Assembly (NCBI RefSeq): GCF_019669985.1
Contig: NZ_AP019782.1
Coordinates: forward strand, 2,846,001 to 2,910,000
Source: Methylogaea oryzae
Lineage (GTDB): Bacteria; Pseudomonadota; Gammaproteobacteria; Methylococcales; Methylococcaceae
DNA: 64,000 nt
Direction of reading: 5' to 3'
Position numbers and translations under genes: made by a program. Shown one piece after another: positions 9,662-18,701 of this stretch (its first letter is position 1; the number at the start of each line of letters is the position of its first letter). The notes under the pieces were generated by a model. The model was not told the DNA's origin. It was given only the letters and a program-made list of their open reading frames with translations, and ran no database searches.

Positions 9662-11326
9662 ATGTCCACCCCCTCCCTGAGCACCACCCCGCCGCTCACC
9701 GGCCTGGCCGGCCTCAAGCAAAACTGGCGCAGCGATTTGCTTTCCGGCTTTCTGGTGTTTTTGATCGCCCTGCCCTTGTGCTTGGGCATCGCCATGGCCT
9801 CCGGCTTCCCGCCCATGGGCGGCATCATCACCGCCATCGTCGGCGGCGTGCTGGTGTCCCGCCTCAACGGTTCCTTCGTCACCATCAACGGGCCCGCCGC
9901 CGGCCTCATCGTGGTGGTGCTGGGCGCCGTGCAGTCCTTGGGGCAGGGCGATGCCATGGCCGGCTACCGCTATACCTTGGCCGCCATCGTCGTCGCCAGC
10001 GTGTTCCAGACTTTGATGGGGCTGTTCAAGGCCGGACGCTTGTCGGCCTTTTTCCCTTCGTCGGTGGTGCACGGCATGCTGGCGGCCATCGGCATCATCA
10101 TCATGGCCAAGCAGATCCACGTGATGCTGGGGGTGAAGCCGGAGGCCAAGGAGTTGATCGATACCATCCTGGCCATTCCCCACAGTGTCGTCGACCTCAA
10201 TCCGGAGATCGCTTGCATCGGCTTCGCCGGCCTGGCGCTGCTGATCGCTTGGTCGCTCATCAAGAACCGGGTGTTGAAGATGATCCCGGCGCCGCTGGTG
10301 GTGGTGGCGGTGGGCATACTGCTGGAGCGGTATTTCGATCTGGATCACGAACACGTCTATATGTTCCTGCCGGATCAGGAGTTCCTGCCCCACCACGAGT
10401 TCAGCATCGGCCCGAAGTTCCTGGTGTCGATCCCGGACGATTTCCTGGCGGGCTTTTATTTCCCCGATTTCGGCAAGATCGCTACGGTGGAGTTCTGGTC
10501 GGCCGTGCTCAGCATCTGCCTGGTGGGCAGCGTGGAAAGCCTGTTGTCGGCCGCCGCTGTGGACAAGCTGGATCCCTACAAGCGCTGTTCGGATTTGAAC
10601 CGCGATTTGGCGGCGGTGGGCATGGGCAACGTGGTTTGCGGGTTGTTGGGCGGCCTGCCCATGATCGCGGAGATCGTGCGCAGTTCGGCCAACGTCAACA
10701 ACGGCGCCCAGACCGGTTGGGCCAACTTCTTCCACGGCCTGTTCCTGCTGATTTTCGTGGCCTTGTTCCCCCACTTCATCCACGAGATCCCGCTGGCGTC
10801 CCTGGCGGCGCTGTTGGTCTACACCGGCTTCCGCTTGGCCTCCCCCAAGGAGTTCGCCAAGACCATGGCGATCGGCTGGGAGCAGCTCACCCTGTTCGTC
10901 GTCACCATCGCCGGCGTGCTGGCCACGGACCTGTTGATCGGCGTCGCCATGGGCATCGCCGCCAAGTTCGCCCTGCACCTCCTGCGCGGCGTCAGCCTGA
11001 CCAATTTGTTCAAGCTGTTCTATCACGTCGAGCAGAAAGACGCCGACCATTACGTGATCAAGATCGAAGGCGCGGCGGTGTTCTCCAACTTCATGGCGCT
11101 GAAAAGCGCCGCCGCCGAGCTGCCGCAAGGGAAGACCGTCGTGTTCGATTTGTCCGACGTCTACCTGATCGACCACACGGTGATGGAATTCATCGACCAC
11201 TATTGCCACGACTACAACAGCCGCGGCGGTCAGTGCGCCATCCACGGCCTCCACAACCACGAACCGTTTTCCAGCCATCCGCTGGCCGCACGCAGGCGGC
11301 TCGACCGCAAGCCGGCCGCAGCCTGA
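9662..11326 (+). CDS. SulP family anion transporter with C-terminal STAS domain
   Basis: 554 aa from the ATG at 9662 (MSTPSLSTTPPLTG); upstream in-frame codons give no plausible N-terminus. It has a SulP core with about a dozen membrane helices, including the signature MASGFPPMGGIITAIVGG, GSFVTINGPAAGL and VESLLSAAAVD stretches, then a short STAS domain (about residues 465-535, with the FDLSDVYLIDHTVMEF strand-helix). SulP proteins carry sulfate, bicarbonate or dicarboxylates. Bacterial BicA/DauA-like members often move bicarbonate. Proximity to dabAB makes bicarbonate a reasonable guess, but no carbonic anhydrase gene adjoins and the substrate is not determined by sequence. Confidence 0.9.
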   Translation: MSTPSLSTTPPLTGLAGLKQNWRSDLLSGFLVFLIALPLCLGIAMASGFPPMGGIITAIVGGVLVSRLNGSFVTINGPAAGLIVVVLGAVQSLGQGDAMAGYRYTLAAIVVASVFQTLMGLFKAGRLSAFFPSSVVHGMLAAIGIIIMAKQIHVMLGVKPEAKELIDTILAIPHSVVDLNPEIACIGFAGLALLIAWSLIKNRVLKMIPAPLVVVAVGILLERYFDLDHEHVYMFLPDQEFLPHHEFSIGPKFLVSIPDDFLAGFYFPDFGKIATVEFWSAVLSICLVGSVESLLSAAAVDKLDPYKRCSDLNRDLAAVGMGNVVCGLLGGLPMIAEIVRSSANVNNGAQTGWANFFHGLFLLIFVALFPHFIHEIPLASLAALLVYTGFRLASPKEFAKTMAIGWEQLTLFVVTIAGVLATDLLIGVAMGIAAKFALHLLRGVSLTNLFKLFYHVEQKDADHYVIKIEGAAVFSNFMALKSAAAELPQGKTVVFDLSDVYLIDHTVMEFIDHYCHDYNSRGGQCAIHGLHNHEPFSSHPLAARRRLDRKPAAA

Positions 11327-11337
11327 GGAGAACCGCC

Positions 11338-11547
11338 ATGCCCAGTCCTCTAGAACTCCTGCTCGTCGGCACGCTGATGTCGCATCCCGCCGCCGTCACC
11401 TGCCAAGACCCCGGCCCGTCCCAGGATCGGCTCAAGGACAAGAGCGCCGCCGCGGCGGAACCCTGCCGCCGCGGGCACGTGGTGGTCGAACATAAACCGG
11501 AACATCCGCCCGCCGCGCCGCGCCGGGCGCTCCAAGGGGCGGGTTGA
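11338..11547 (+). CDS. possible small protein, 69 aa, coupled to the SulP gene
   Basis: An ATG at 11338 lies 11 nt after the SulP stop and directly behind a good ribosome site (GAGGAGA), giving a 69-residue reading frame starting MPSPLELLLVGTLMSHPAAV. The first half is weakly hydrophobic and the second is charged and Pro-rich. No family is recognised. The ribosome site and spacing argue for translation; the unremarkable composition and high GC argue for caution. Confidence 0.4.
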   Translation: MPSPLELLLVGTLMSHPAAVTCQDPGPSQDRLKDKSAAAAEPCRRGHVVVEHKPEHPPAAPRRALQGAG

Positions 11548-11586
11548 GCCGCGCCGCGCCCCGGGGCCGCCTACGCGGCCCCGATT

Positions 11587-12828
11587 CTATGGGTTCGTCC
11601 GGCGCAGCGGCGCCACCAAGCGCTGCAACAAAGGACCGCTGATGAGGGTGGTGGCGAAGGCCATCGCCACCAGGGCGACGAAGATGCGCTGATCGATCAA
11701 ACGCTGCTCCAGCGCCACGGAGGCCAAGACGATTTCCACCGCGCCGCGCGCGTTGAGGCCGACGCCCACCGCCAAAGCCTCCCGACCCGACAAGCCGCCC
11801 AAACGCGCGCCCAGGCTGCCGCCGAGGATTTTTCCCAAACAGGCGACCAGGAACACCCACAACACCAGCGGGCCGTCGAACTGGCCGGAAAAATCGGCCT
11901 TCAACCCGACGGAAACGAAATACAGCGGCGCGAAAAAATTCAGCGCGAAAGGCTGGATCATGTCGTGGATGCGCTGGTCCTGATCCGGCTCCCGATCCTG
12001 GCCGAAAGCCACACCCACCAAAAAAGCGCCGAAGATGCCGTGAATGCCGGCATGCTCCGCTCCCACCGCCGCCAGCACTACCAAGGCCGCCAGAAAGGTC
12101 AGCAAGCCCCCCGGCCAGTCCTTGAAATAGCGGGCCTGGTGCAGCAGCGGCTGCAACAGCCAGCGGCCCACGCCCAAGACCAATGCGGCGAATCCCAACA
12201 CCAAGGCCAACGCCACCGCCAAGTTGCTGTCGGCCTGCCCCGGCGAGAGATCGTGCAGGATGAGGGCGAACAAGGACCAGCCGATCACGTCGTTGGCCAT
12301 GGCCGAGGCCATCACCGTGGCGCCGATTTGGGTGTCGATCAAGCGGGTGTCCATCAGCATGCGGGCGATCACCGGCAAGGCGGAAATGGACAGGGCCGCG
12401 CCGATGAACAAGGCCAATAAATCGGGACGCGACTGTTGCCCCCACAGCCCCGGAAACAGCGCCACCATGGCGTAACCCAGCACCAGGGGCACGGCCCCTC
12501 CGCCCAGGCTGGTGAGGGCGATGACGCGGGGATGGCGGCGCACGTGAACCAGGTTGACCTCCAAGCCCGCGGCGAACATGAAGAACAGCATGCCAACCTT
12601 TAGCAAGGCGTCCAGGCTGGTGGCGACGGCTTTGTCCAAGGGAAACAGCAAAGCGTGGGCCTGCGGGGCGAAGGCGCCGAGCAAGGTCGGCCCCAGCAGG
12701 ATGCCGCCCAGCAGCTCGCCCAGCACCGCCGGCTGGCCCAAGCGGCGGGCCAAGTACCCCATGCCCCAGGCGACGGACAGCATCAGGCCGATCTGGACGA
12801 ACAGGATTTGCAGTTGCGTGGGGCTCAT
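11587..12828 (-). CDS. CPA2-family cation:proton antiporter (KefB/NapA-like), transport domain only
   Basis: 413 aa from the ATG at 12828 (MSPTQLQILF); a TTG ten codons upstream is the alternative. It has about 12 membrane helices with the Na_H_exchanger pattern: YLARRLGQPAVLGELLGGIL near the N-terminus, a helix-5-like ALSISALPVIARML, and VGVGLNARGAVEIVLASVAL late in the protein. It lacks the C-terminal RCK/TrkA_N domain that KefB/KefC carry, so it is the short form. It probably exchanges Na+ or K+ for protons across the inner membrane. It is a single gene, convergent with the SulP operon. Confidence 0.88.
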   Translation of the reverse strand: MSPTQLQILFVQIGLMLSVAWGMGYLARRLGQPAVLGELLGGILLGPTLLGAFAPQAHALLFPLDKAVATSLDALLKVGMLFFMFAAGLEVNLVHVRRHPRVIALTSLGGGAVPLVLGYAMVALFPGLWGQQSRPDLLALFIGAALSISALPVIARMLMDTRLIDTQIGATVMASAMANDVIGWSLFALILHDLSPGQADSNLAVALALVLGFAALVLGVGRWLLQPLLHQARYFKDWPGGLLTFLAALVVLAAVGAEHAGIHGIFGAFLVGVAFGQDREPDQDQRIHDMIQPFALNFFAPLYFVSVGLKADFSGQFDGPLVLWVFLVACLGKILGGSLGARLGGLSGREALAVGVGLNARGAVEIVLASVALEQRLIDQRIFVALVAMAFATTLISGPLLQRLVAPLRRTNP

Positions 12829-12881
12829 AAGGAGAAGTTTTTGATTCTGTCTTGCCAAATTATCCGCAGTGCCCGCTCACC

Positions 12882-13150
12882 GTCCCGTTTGCCGCGCTGA
12901 GCACCGCAGTTTTCGACGGGAATAACCCGCAGGGCGGCCGCATGGAAGCGGCCGGTTGCCCGCCAGGCCAGGGATGGCCTGTCGGGCAACTCCCGACGAA
13001 AACGAGGAGCGCAAGGCACCGCGTAGCGGCGCGGCAATCGGGCGGCTTTTTCTTTGGTTACTTTCTTTTGGCCGAACAAAAGAAAGTAACCCGCCCGTGG
13101 GTGCGGGAAACCCACATTCAAACACCCCGCCGCAGGCGCTCAAAACCTAC
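12882..13150. repeat. ~270-bp dispersed repeat, copy 1 (left edge of the biosynthetic cluster)
   Basis: This is about 80% identical by eye to 37814-38080, in the same orientation. Landmarks shared in order: GTCCCGTTTGCCGCG, GAGCACCGCAG, GGGAATAACCCGCAGGG, CCAGGGATGGCCTGTCGG, GCGCGGCAATCGGG and CCGCCCGTGGGTGCGG. A perfect 15-bp stem (13056-13070 with 13077-13091, loop GCCGAA) lies near its 3' end. There is no T-run after the stem on either strand. The repeat fills most of the 347-bp gap between the antiporter start and the flavin-enzyme stop at 13176. It also gives similar minus-strand reading frames in both copies, which I regard as by-products. Confidence 0.85.
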
Positions 13151-13175
13151 CCCCTTATGGCTTACAAGCAAAGGG

Positions 13176-14381
13176 TTAACCCGCCATGCGCCGCCCGGCC
13201 AAAAGGCTCTGCTGCAAGGCGTTGTCGTCGGCCCACATGTCGCCGGACAAGAGGCGGGCTATCTGGTCCTTCAGCTCGGGATTGCGGTCGGCCTCGAAGA
13301 ACAGGTTGTGGACGATGTTGGACTGGTAGAAGCGCTCGACGAACACCCGCATGGTGTTGAAGCTCAGCAAATACGCCTCGTCGTCCACCACGTGCAGATC
13401 CGGATCGGCCTCGCGCCCCTCAACCAGCCCCTCATGCACCCGGTCGGCGACGCGGGCGGCGCTGGTGAAGGCGAGGAACACGCCGGAGGAGAACACCGGG
13501 TCGAGGAAGCCGGCGGCGTCGCCGCAGCAGGCGTAGCGCAGGCCGTGGCGGCGCTGGTTGCTGTAGCTGAAGTCCGCCTCGGTGCGGATCGGCGCGAATT
13601 GCTCCGCGCCGCCCAGCAAGCGGCCGAGTATGGGCGATGCCGCCACATAGCGGCGGTAGAGGTCTTCCACGCTGCAATCCTTGGGCCGCTCCTTCTGCAC
13701 CACCAGGCCCACGCTCAGGCGGCGGCCGGACAGGGGGATGATCCAGATCCAGCCGATGTCCACCACCGGCACGTAGATGCTGCCGGAGCGGAACAGCTCG
13801 TCGGCCTCCTCGTTGGAGGGGATGTTGTCGAAATGGCTGTAGACGGCGAACTTGCCCAGGTTCCCGATGCGGTCGATGCCGTCGTTCTTCCTGCCCATGA
13901 GGGCGCTGCGGCCGGTGGCGTCCACTAGGTAGCGGCTGCGGTAACGACCCCGGTCGGTGACGATGTCCACCCTTTCCGGCAGGCAAGCCACCTCCAGCAC
14001 TTTTTCTTCCTCACGGGTCTCGGCGCCGTGCTTGGCAGCGTTCTGGAACAGCTTCTGGTCGAAGGGCGCGCGCTCCAGCTGGTAGGTCTTACGATAGACG
14101 CTTAGGGGGAAATACATGCGCTGGCCGGTGGCCTCGTCGATGAACACCGCGCCGCTCTTGAACTGGTTGCCTTCGCTCCAGTCGATGCCCAAACGCTGCA
14201 CCACCGGCTCGCTGAAAGGCAGCATGGATTCGCCGATGTGGAAGCGCGGATGCTTGCCCTGCTCCAGCAGCAGGACCTTGTGTCCGTATTGCGCCAGCAA
14301 GGTGGCCGCCGTGGACCCCGCCGGCCCGCCGCCGACCACCACCACGTCGTAATCGAAAGAATGCTGTGTGTCATTGCTCAT
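13176..14381 (-). CDS. flavin-dependent halogenase-like FAD enzyme 1
   Basis: 401 aa. It has an N-terminal FAD site (VVVVGGGPAGSTAA, residues 14-27), the HIGESMLP segment, Lys75 in NQFKSGAVF at the place of the catalytic lysine of flavin halogenases, the halogenase signature WIWIIP at 211-216 (WxWxIP), and CCGDAAGFLDPVFSSGV for FAD binding. This is the pattern of the PltA/Clo-hal group, which halogenate carrier-bound pyrroles or phenols with FADH2. It sits 63 bp downstream of the chain-length-factor gene, at the end of the left minus-strand arm. Whether it halogenates or only oxidises is not decided by sequence. No flavin reductase gene is nearby. Confidence 0.85.
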   Translation of the reverse strand: MSNDTQHSFDYDVVVVGGGPAGSTAATLLAQYGHKVLLLEQGKHPRFHIGESMLPFSEPVVQRLGIDWSEGNQFKSGAVFIDEATGQRMYFPLSVYRKTYQLERAPFDQKLFQNAAKHGAETREEEKVLEVACLPERVDIVTDRGRYRSRYLVDATGRSALMGRKNDGIDRIGNLGKFAVYSHFDNIPSNEEADELFRSGSIYVPVVDIGWIWIIPLSGRRLSVGLVVQKERPKDCSVEDLYRRYVAASPILGRLLGGAEQFAPIRTEADFSYSNQRRHGLRYACCGDAAGFLDPVFSSGVFLAFTSAARVADRVHEGLVEGREADPDLHVVDDEAYLLSFNTMRVFVERFYQSNIVHNLFFEADRNPELKDQIARLLSGDMWADDNALQQSLLAGRRMAG

Positions 14382-14444
14382 GGGCTAGTCCCTCATGGTG
14401 CGCGGCCCGCGTCACCGGGCCAGTTGCTATTCGCCAAAAAACGC

Positions 14445-15194
14445 TCAGTCGTCACAATTCATCCGCGCCTGCCAGCCGGAAACGGCGGCGCTGAGCGGCA
14501 CGGCCCGCGCCTTCCCGCCCGACGCGGCCAGATCCAACAGGGGCAGCGCCGCCAAGGCCGGCATCCGCTCCGCCATGGCCCGCCAGGCCTCGGGAAACTC
14601 CGCCCCGCCGCGCTCGGGCCGGCCGATGTGGGCCAGGCGGCCGGCTACGTCCCCGGCCGCCAGCACCAGGGCGCAGGCGAAAGCCGGCTCGCCCCGGCCC
14701 GGATCCAATGGGGCCGGCCAGGTCTCGTCGTAACACACCAGCAGCAGCTCGCCGCCCGAGCAAGCCAGCTGGCACCAGGCCTCCAGCAAAGCCATGGCGA
14801 AGGTGTCGTGACCCGCCGCCAGGGCACTGGCGGGCTGGGTGCATTGCTGGGCGATGCTCCAATAACCGGCCGCCGTATTCTGCACGGAGTTGTGGAAGGC
14901 ATTGGGAGAAACCACGCCTTCGGGCCGGGCCAGTTCCCGGCACAAGAGATCGGTGGTCTGGATTTCGCCGGCCACGCTGGCGAATATCGCCGGCAACGAC
15001 GAGGGCGAACGGCCGGCCTGGCCGCATGCGGCCGCGGCGGCGCTGAAAGCCAACTGCGTGGCCGCGCTGCTGCGGCGGCGCAGCGTCGCGGGAATCGCCT
15101 CGCGCACGATGTCGGAAGCCGCGAACGGCAAAGTCTCCCGCAAGGCCGCATCGGGGGCGCAGACGCCGTAGCCCAGCAAGCTCATGCGATCCAT
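14445..15194 (-). CDS. beta-ketoacyl synthase chain-length-factor-like protein 1 (ApeC-like)
   Basis: 249 aa, half the length of a normal ketosynthase, starting MDRMSLLGYGVCAPDAAL. It matches the Ketoacyl-synt_2 type found in aryl-polyene clusters: the PNAFHNSVQNTAAGYWSIA segment aligns with the nucleophile elbow but has no active-site cysteine. In APE systems this subunit pairs with an ApeO-type KS and sets chain elongation properties. Its ATG overlaps the stop of the preceding KS (ATGA), so the pair is translationally coupled and very likely forms a heterodimer. A second homologue lies at 33451-34197. Confidence 0.85.
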   Translation of the reverse strand: MDRMSLLGYGVCAPDAALRETLPFAASDIVREAIPATLRRRSSAATQLAFSAAAAACGQAGRSPSSLPAIFASVAGEIQTTDLLCRELARPEGVVSPNAFHNSVQNTAAGYWSIAQQCTQPASALAAGHDTFAMALLEAWCQLACSGGELLLVCYDETWPAPLDPGRGEPAFACALVLAAGDVAGRLAHIGRPERGGAEFPEAWRAMAERMPALAALPLLDLAASGGKARAVPLSAAVSGWQARMNCDD

Positions 15195-16393
15195 CAAGCC
15201 GCCTCCAGCAGCACGCTGGCGTTGTTGCCGCCGAAGCCGAGGGCGTTGCTCAGCACCAGCTTCGGCGCCACATCCAGGCGCGGCGCGGCGATCACCGGGC
15301 AAGGACAGGCCGGGTCGGGCTGCTGCAAGCCGCAGGTACCGGGCAAAAAGCCCTGCTCCAGGGCCAACAGGCTCACCACCGCCTCCACCGCCCCCGCCGC
15401 CCCCAGGGTGTGGCCGAGCAGGCCTTTCACGCCGCTGCACGGCGGCGGGCTCGGAAACAGGCTCGCCACCGCCTTGGCCTCGGACCGGTCGTTGAGCGCG
15501 CTGGCGGTGGCGTGCAGGTTGACGTAATCGACATCCTCCACGCGGCGGCCCGCCAGTCGCAGGGCCTGGGCCATGGCCGCCGCCGCCCCGGCGCCTTGCG
15601 GATGGGGAGCGCTCATGTGGTGGGCGTCGGAGGACTCCCCCACCGCCAACAGGCGCGGCTTGGATGCATTGTCCGGCGTGGCTCTCTCCAGCAGCAAGAG
15701 GGCCGCCCCTTCGCCGATATTGATGCCGCGCCGCTCCGCATCCAGCGGCCGGCAGGCTTCCGCCGACACCAGCTGCAGGCTGTGGAAACCGCGCAAAGTC
15801 AGGCGGCACAGGCTGTCGACGCCCGCCGCCAGCACGGCGTCGCAGACATCGGCGGCGATCAGCCGCTGCGCCGCCCCCAGCGCCTTGGCGCTGGAGGAGC
15901 AAGCGGTGGAAATGCCGTAACAGGGCCCTTCCAGGCCCAGCTCCCGGTGCAGGAATTCGGCGCTGGCCTGGGCGGTCTGGATATGCATAAAGCTGAAATC
16001 GGCCGGCATGGCGCCGTCGCGCAGCAAATGCATGTAAGCGAGTTCCGAGTCGTAAATGCCGGAGGTGCTGGTGCCCAGCACCAGTCCGACCCGGCCGGCG
16101 CCGTAGCGCGCCACGGCGCGCTCCGCCTCGGCGCGGAAGCCGCCCTGGTTCAGCGCCTTCAAGGCCAGGCGGGCGTTGCGGCAGTCGTAGGCTCGGAGTT
16201 CCGCACGAATCGCCGGCAGGGGGGACACCACCTCGCCCACCACCGTGTCGAAGGGAAGCTCGAACAAGCGCGGCGGTTGCAAACAAGGACGGTTGGCGAC
16301 CAGGGCCGCATGGAGCGCTTCCACGTCGTCGCCGGCGGCGCTGACGCACTGGTAAGCGGTGACGGCGACGGGAGCGATGACGGGTGCGGTCAT
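15194..16393 (-). CDS. beta-ketoacyl-ACP synthase 1 (ApeO-like)
   Basis: 399 aa from the ATG at 16393, which overlaps the MMPL stop. The complete thiolase-fold triad is visible: Cys165 in STACSSSAK, His294 in VNLHATASA, and His328 in GLLGHTLGAAG. The early DYDCRNARLAL and VLGTSTSGI stretches are the APE ApeO hallmark and recur in the KS at 36607-37797. It should extend a carrier-bound chain with malonyl units together with the adjoining factor. The left arm has no ketoreductase or dehydratase of its own, so polyene formation would need those of the right arm. Why the locus keeps two ApeO-like enzymes is unclear; one may be specialised for the pyrrolyl starter. Confidence 0.92.
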   Translation of the reverse strand: MTAPVIAPVAVTAYQCVSAAGDDVEALHAALVANRPCLQPPRLFELPFDTVVGEVVSPLPAIRAELRAYDCRNARLALKALNQGGFRAEAERAVARYGAGRVGLVLGTSTSGIYDSELAYMHLLRDGAMPADFSFMHIQTAQASAEFLHRELGLEGPCYGISTACSSSAKALGAAQRLIAADVCDAVLAAGVDSLCRLTLRGFHSLQLVSAEACRPLDAERRGINIGEGAALLLLERATPDNASKPRLLAVGESSDAHHMSAPHPQGAGAAAAMAQALRLAGRRVEDVDYVNLHATASALNDRSEAKAVASLFPSPPPCSGVKGLLGHTLGAAGAVEAVVSLLALEQGFLPGTCGLQQPDPACPCPVIAAPRLDVAPKLVLSNALGFGGNNASVLLEAA

Positions 16394-18699
16394 GACTGGT
16401 CGGACTGTTGGATGAGCAAAGGACACAGCAGGAATCCCAGGGTCACGCCGAGGCTCACGGACAAGGCCAGGATCGGCAAGGTCGGCGTCTTGCCCAGCCC
16501 CATGGCGCCGAAAGACGCCAGGGTGGTGAGGGTGGACGAGGCGATGGCGTGGTAGGTGACGTCGGTGTCGCGGCCGCGATTGTCCATGAAGAAGATGCCG
16601 TAATCCACGCACAGGGATATGGACAACAACAGGCCGATGACGTGCAGGAAGCTCACCTCCTCCCCCAGCAACGCCCAGGTGGCGAAGATGAACAGCACCG
16701 AAGCCACCGAGGGCAGCAAGGTCAGCGCCACTTTGCGCAGGTCCCGCTGCTGCAACCAAATGAACAGGCTCATGACGGCGATGCCGACGGCCAGCATCGC
16801 CAGGGAACGGTCGCGGTATTGCGCGGCCAGACGGTCCAGCTGATCCTTCTGGCTGAAGTAACGCGTCCCTTCCAGGCCGGCCAAGCCTTCCGCCAGCTTG
16901 GCGGGATCGTGCTCGCCCAGCCACAGCGCCAAGGCCACGCCGTTTTCGCTTTCCATCACCTGGCCCGACAACACCTGGCCCACCGGCCCCGCCAGCACCG
17001 CCCGGGGGTCCAAAAACTCCGGCGCGGGCGGCGCCAGGACGCCGAGCTTGTCCACCGCCAAGCCGGCTTGCCCCAGGGCCGCGCGCCAGGCCTCCTGGAA
17101 CGCCGGAACGAGGGCCTGCTCATAGGCCGCCGCGTTTTCGGCTTGCAACTGCCGCGACGCCAGCCAGGGAAACAGGCCGTGGTATTCGCTCACCACCCCG
17201 GCCTGTTTCAACGCCTGCAAGCGCCGCTCCGCCGCTTCGGAACGAATCAAGGCCGTTTCCAAGTCGCCCGCCTGCACCAGCACGAAACGGCCCGGTTCGA
17301 TGCCGGAAAAATGGGCGCGCACCGCCTCGTCCTGCCGCTTCATCGGCCCCATGTCCATGGCCAGCTTCTGCAAGTCGTCCATCCAGCGCAACTGCGGCAA
17401 GGCCAGCCCGGCCAGCACGACGCAGGCCGTGAACGCGGCCAGCAAGGCCTTGCGCCGCCTGGCGCAAAAGTCCACCCAGGCGGCGATGCCGGGCAAGTGG
17501 GCGGCGTGGATGGAGGAATGGGCCAGCAAGGCCGGCAGCACCCAGCGGGTCAATCCCAGGGAGGCGGCGATGCTGGCGAAGGCGAACACGGCGATCTGCT
17601 CGAAGCCGGGAAAGCCGGTCAAGCCCAAGGCGGCATAGCCCACCACCGTGGTCAGGCCGCCCATGGCCAGGCTGGGCCACAGCAGGCAAGCGGCGGCCAG
17701 GGGCGTGTTGCGGTGCTTGGCGCAGTGCACCATGACGTGCATGGGATAGTCGGTGCAGATGCCGATGAGGCTGGCGCCCAGGGCCAGGGTCAGGCTGTGG
17801 ACGTGCTCGAACACCAGGGCGATCACCAGGGTGCCCGCCACGAAGGCGGCGATCTGCACCAGCATGACCCAGTGCAGGGCGGAAAAAGAGCGGAACAGCA
17901 GCAGGAACACCAGCACCACCGCCAGGCTGGAAACGGTGGACACCAGGGTCACGTCCCGGCCGATTTCGGCGTGGGCCGCCGCGCTGAACACCGGCACGCC
18001 GGCCATGGACAGGCGGAAGACGCCGCCGGCCGCGCCGTTCGACTGGTCGAACGCGGCGCGAATGGCGGCCTGCAAGCGCTCTTGCGCCTCCGAATCGAGG
18101 GCCGCCGGCCGGCTTTGCAGCACCAAGGCGCCGCCGCCGTCCCGCGCGGCTTGGCGCTCGAAGCGGCCCTGCAGCCCCTGGAAGCCGCGCAGGGACAGCA
18201 GCAGCGGGTCCTGCTTGGCGATGGCTTTGACGAAGCCGCCCTGGGGCGACAGCAGCGCCTGCTTGAGACCCTCGGCCCGCGCCGCCAGCCCGTCCGCGTC
18301 GAACAGCGCCGCCGCCTCGGTTCGGGGGGCGAGGCTGAACAAACGGGCGTGGTAGGGGGCGTAAGAACGCACGGCGGCTAGCCATTCGCGCGGCGGCTCG
18401 TTGGCCGGCCACACCCGCTCCACGCCCTCCAGCTCCGCCAGGCGACTTACCAGCTTGGCGCTGAACGCGCCCAGGGACACCGCGTCCGCCTTGGTCCCCG
18501 GCTGCGCCTCCACCACCAGGAGATAACGCCGCGACAGCTCGCCCGCTTGCAGCAGGTCGGACAGCAGCCGGGCGTCCTCGCTGTCGGTGGCGGTGAAAAA
18601 AGCGTTGAGGTCGGTGTCGACGCGGATGATCCACGCCGTCGCCGCCAACAGCAGCGGCAACGACAGCAAAAACCAGCGCTTGCGCCAAGCGAAGGACAT
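16390..18699 (-). CDS. MMPL/RND-superfamily exporter of the aryl-polyene type (ApeM-like)
   Basis: 769 aa from the ATG at 18699, preceded by GGGGAG at a 5-nt spacing; a GTG at 18705 overlapping the LolA stop is the alternative. It has the two-fold MMPL layout: one N-terminal helix, a periplasmic domain of about 200 residues, five helices (about 245-410), another periplasmic domain, and a final five-helix bundle ending near the C-terminus. Sterol-sensing-type stretches are VLVFLLLFRSFSALHW and ICTDYPMHVMVH. In APE loci this protein is thought to move the finished polyene lipid out of the inner membrane with the LolA-like carrier. It is the only such exporter in the cluster. Confidence 0.92.
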   Translation of the reverse strand: MSFAWRKRWFLLSLPLLLAATAWIIRVDTDLNAFFTATDSEDARLLSDLLQAGELSRRYLLVVEAQPGTKADAVSLGAFSAKLVSRLAELEGVERVWPANEPPREWLAAVRSYAPYHARLFSLAPRTEAAALFDADGLAARAEGLKQALLSPQGGFVKAIAKQDPLLLSLRGFQGLQGRFERQAARDGGGALVLQSRPAALDSEAQERLQAAIRAAFDQSNGAAGGVFRLSMAGVPVFSAAAHAEIGRDVTLVSTVSSLAVVLVFLLLFRSFSALHWVMLVQIAAFVAGTLVIALVFEHVHSLTLALGASLIGICTDYPMHVMVHCAKHRNTPLAAACLLWPSLAMGGLTTVVGYAALGLTGFPGFEQIAVFAFASIAASLGLTRWVLPALLAHSSIHAAHLPGIAAWVDFCARRRKALLAAFTACVVLAGLALPQLRWMDDLQKLAMDMGPMKRQDEAVRAHFSGIEPGRFVLVQAGDLETALIRSEAAERRLQALKQAGVVSEYHGLFPWLASRQLQAENAAAYEQALVPAFQEAWRAALGQAGLAVDKLGVLAPPAPEFLDPRAVLAGPVGQVLSGQVMESENGVALALWLGEHDPAKLAEGLAGLEGTRYFSQKDQLDRLAAQYRDRSLAMLAVGIAVMSLFIWLQQRDLRKVALTLLPSVASVLFIFATWALLGEEVSFLHVIGLLLSISLCVDYGIFFMDNRGRDTDVTYHAIASSTLTTLASFGAMGLGKTPTLPILALSVSLGVTLGFLLCPLLIQQSDQS

Positions 18700-18701
18700 C
18701 G

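Noticed and set aside
13056-13091. Hairpin of the repeat considered as an intrinsic terminator for the flavin-enzyme gene
   Set aside because: No T-run on either side in either copy, and the element extends far beyond a terminator.
12877-13143. Minus-strand reading frame similar to one at 37758-38090
   Set aside because: The likeness comes from the DNA repeat that covers both places. The product resembles the spurious hypothetical proteins often called on this kind of repeat.
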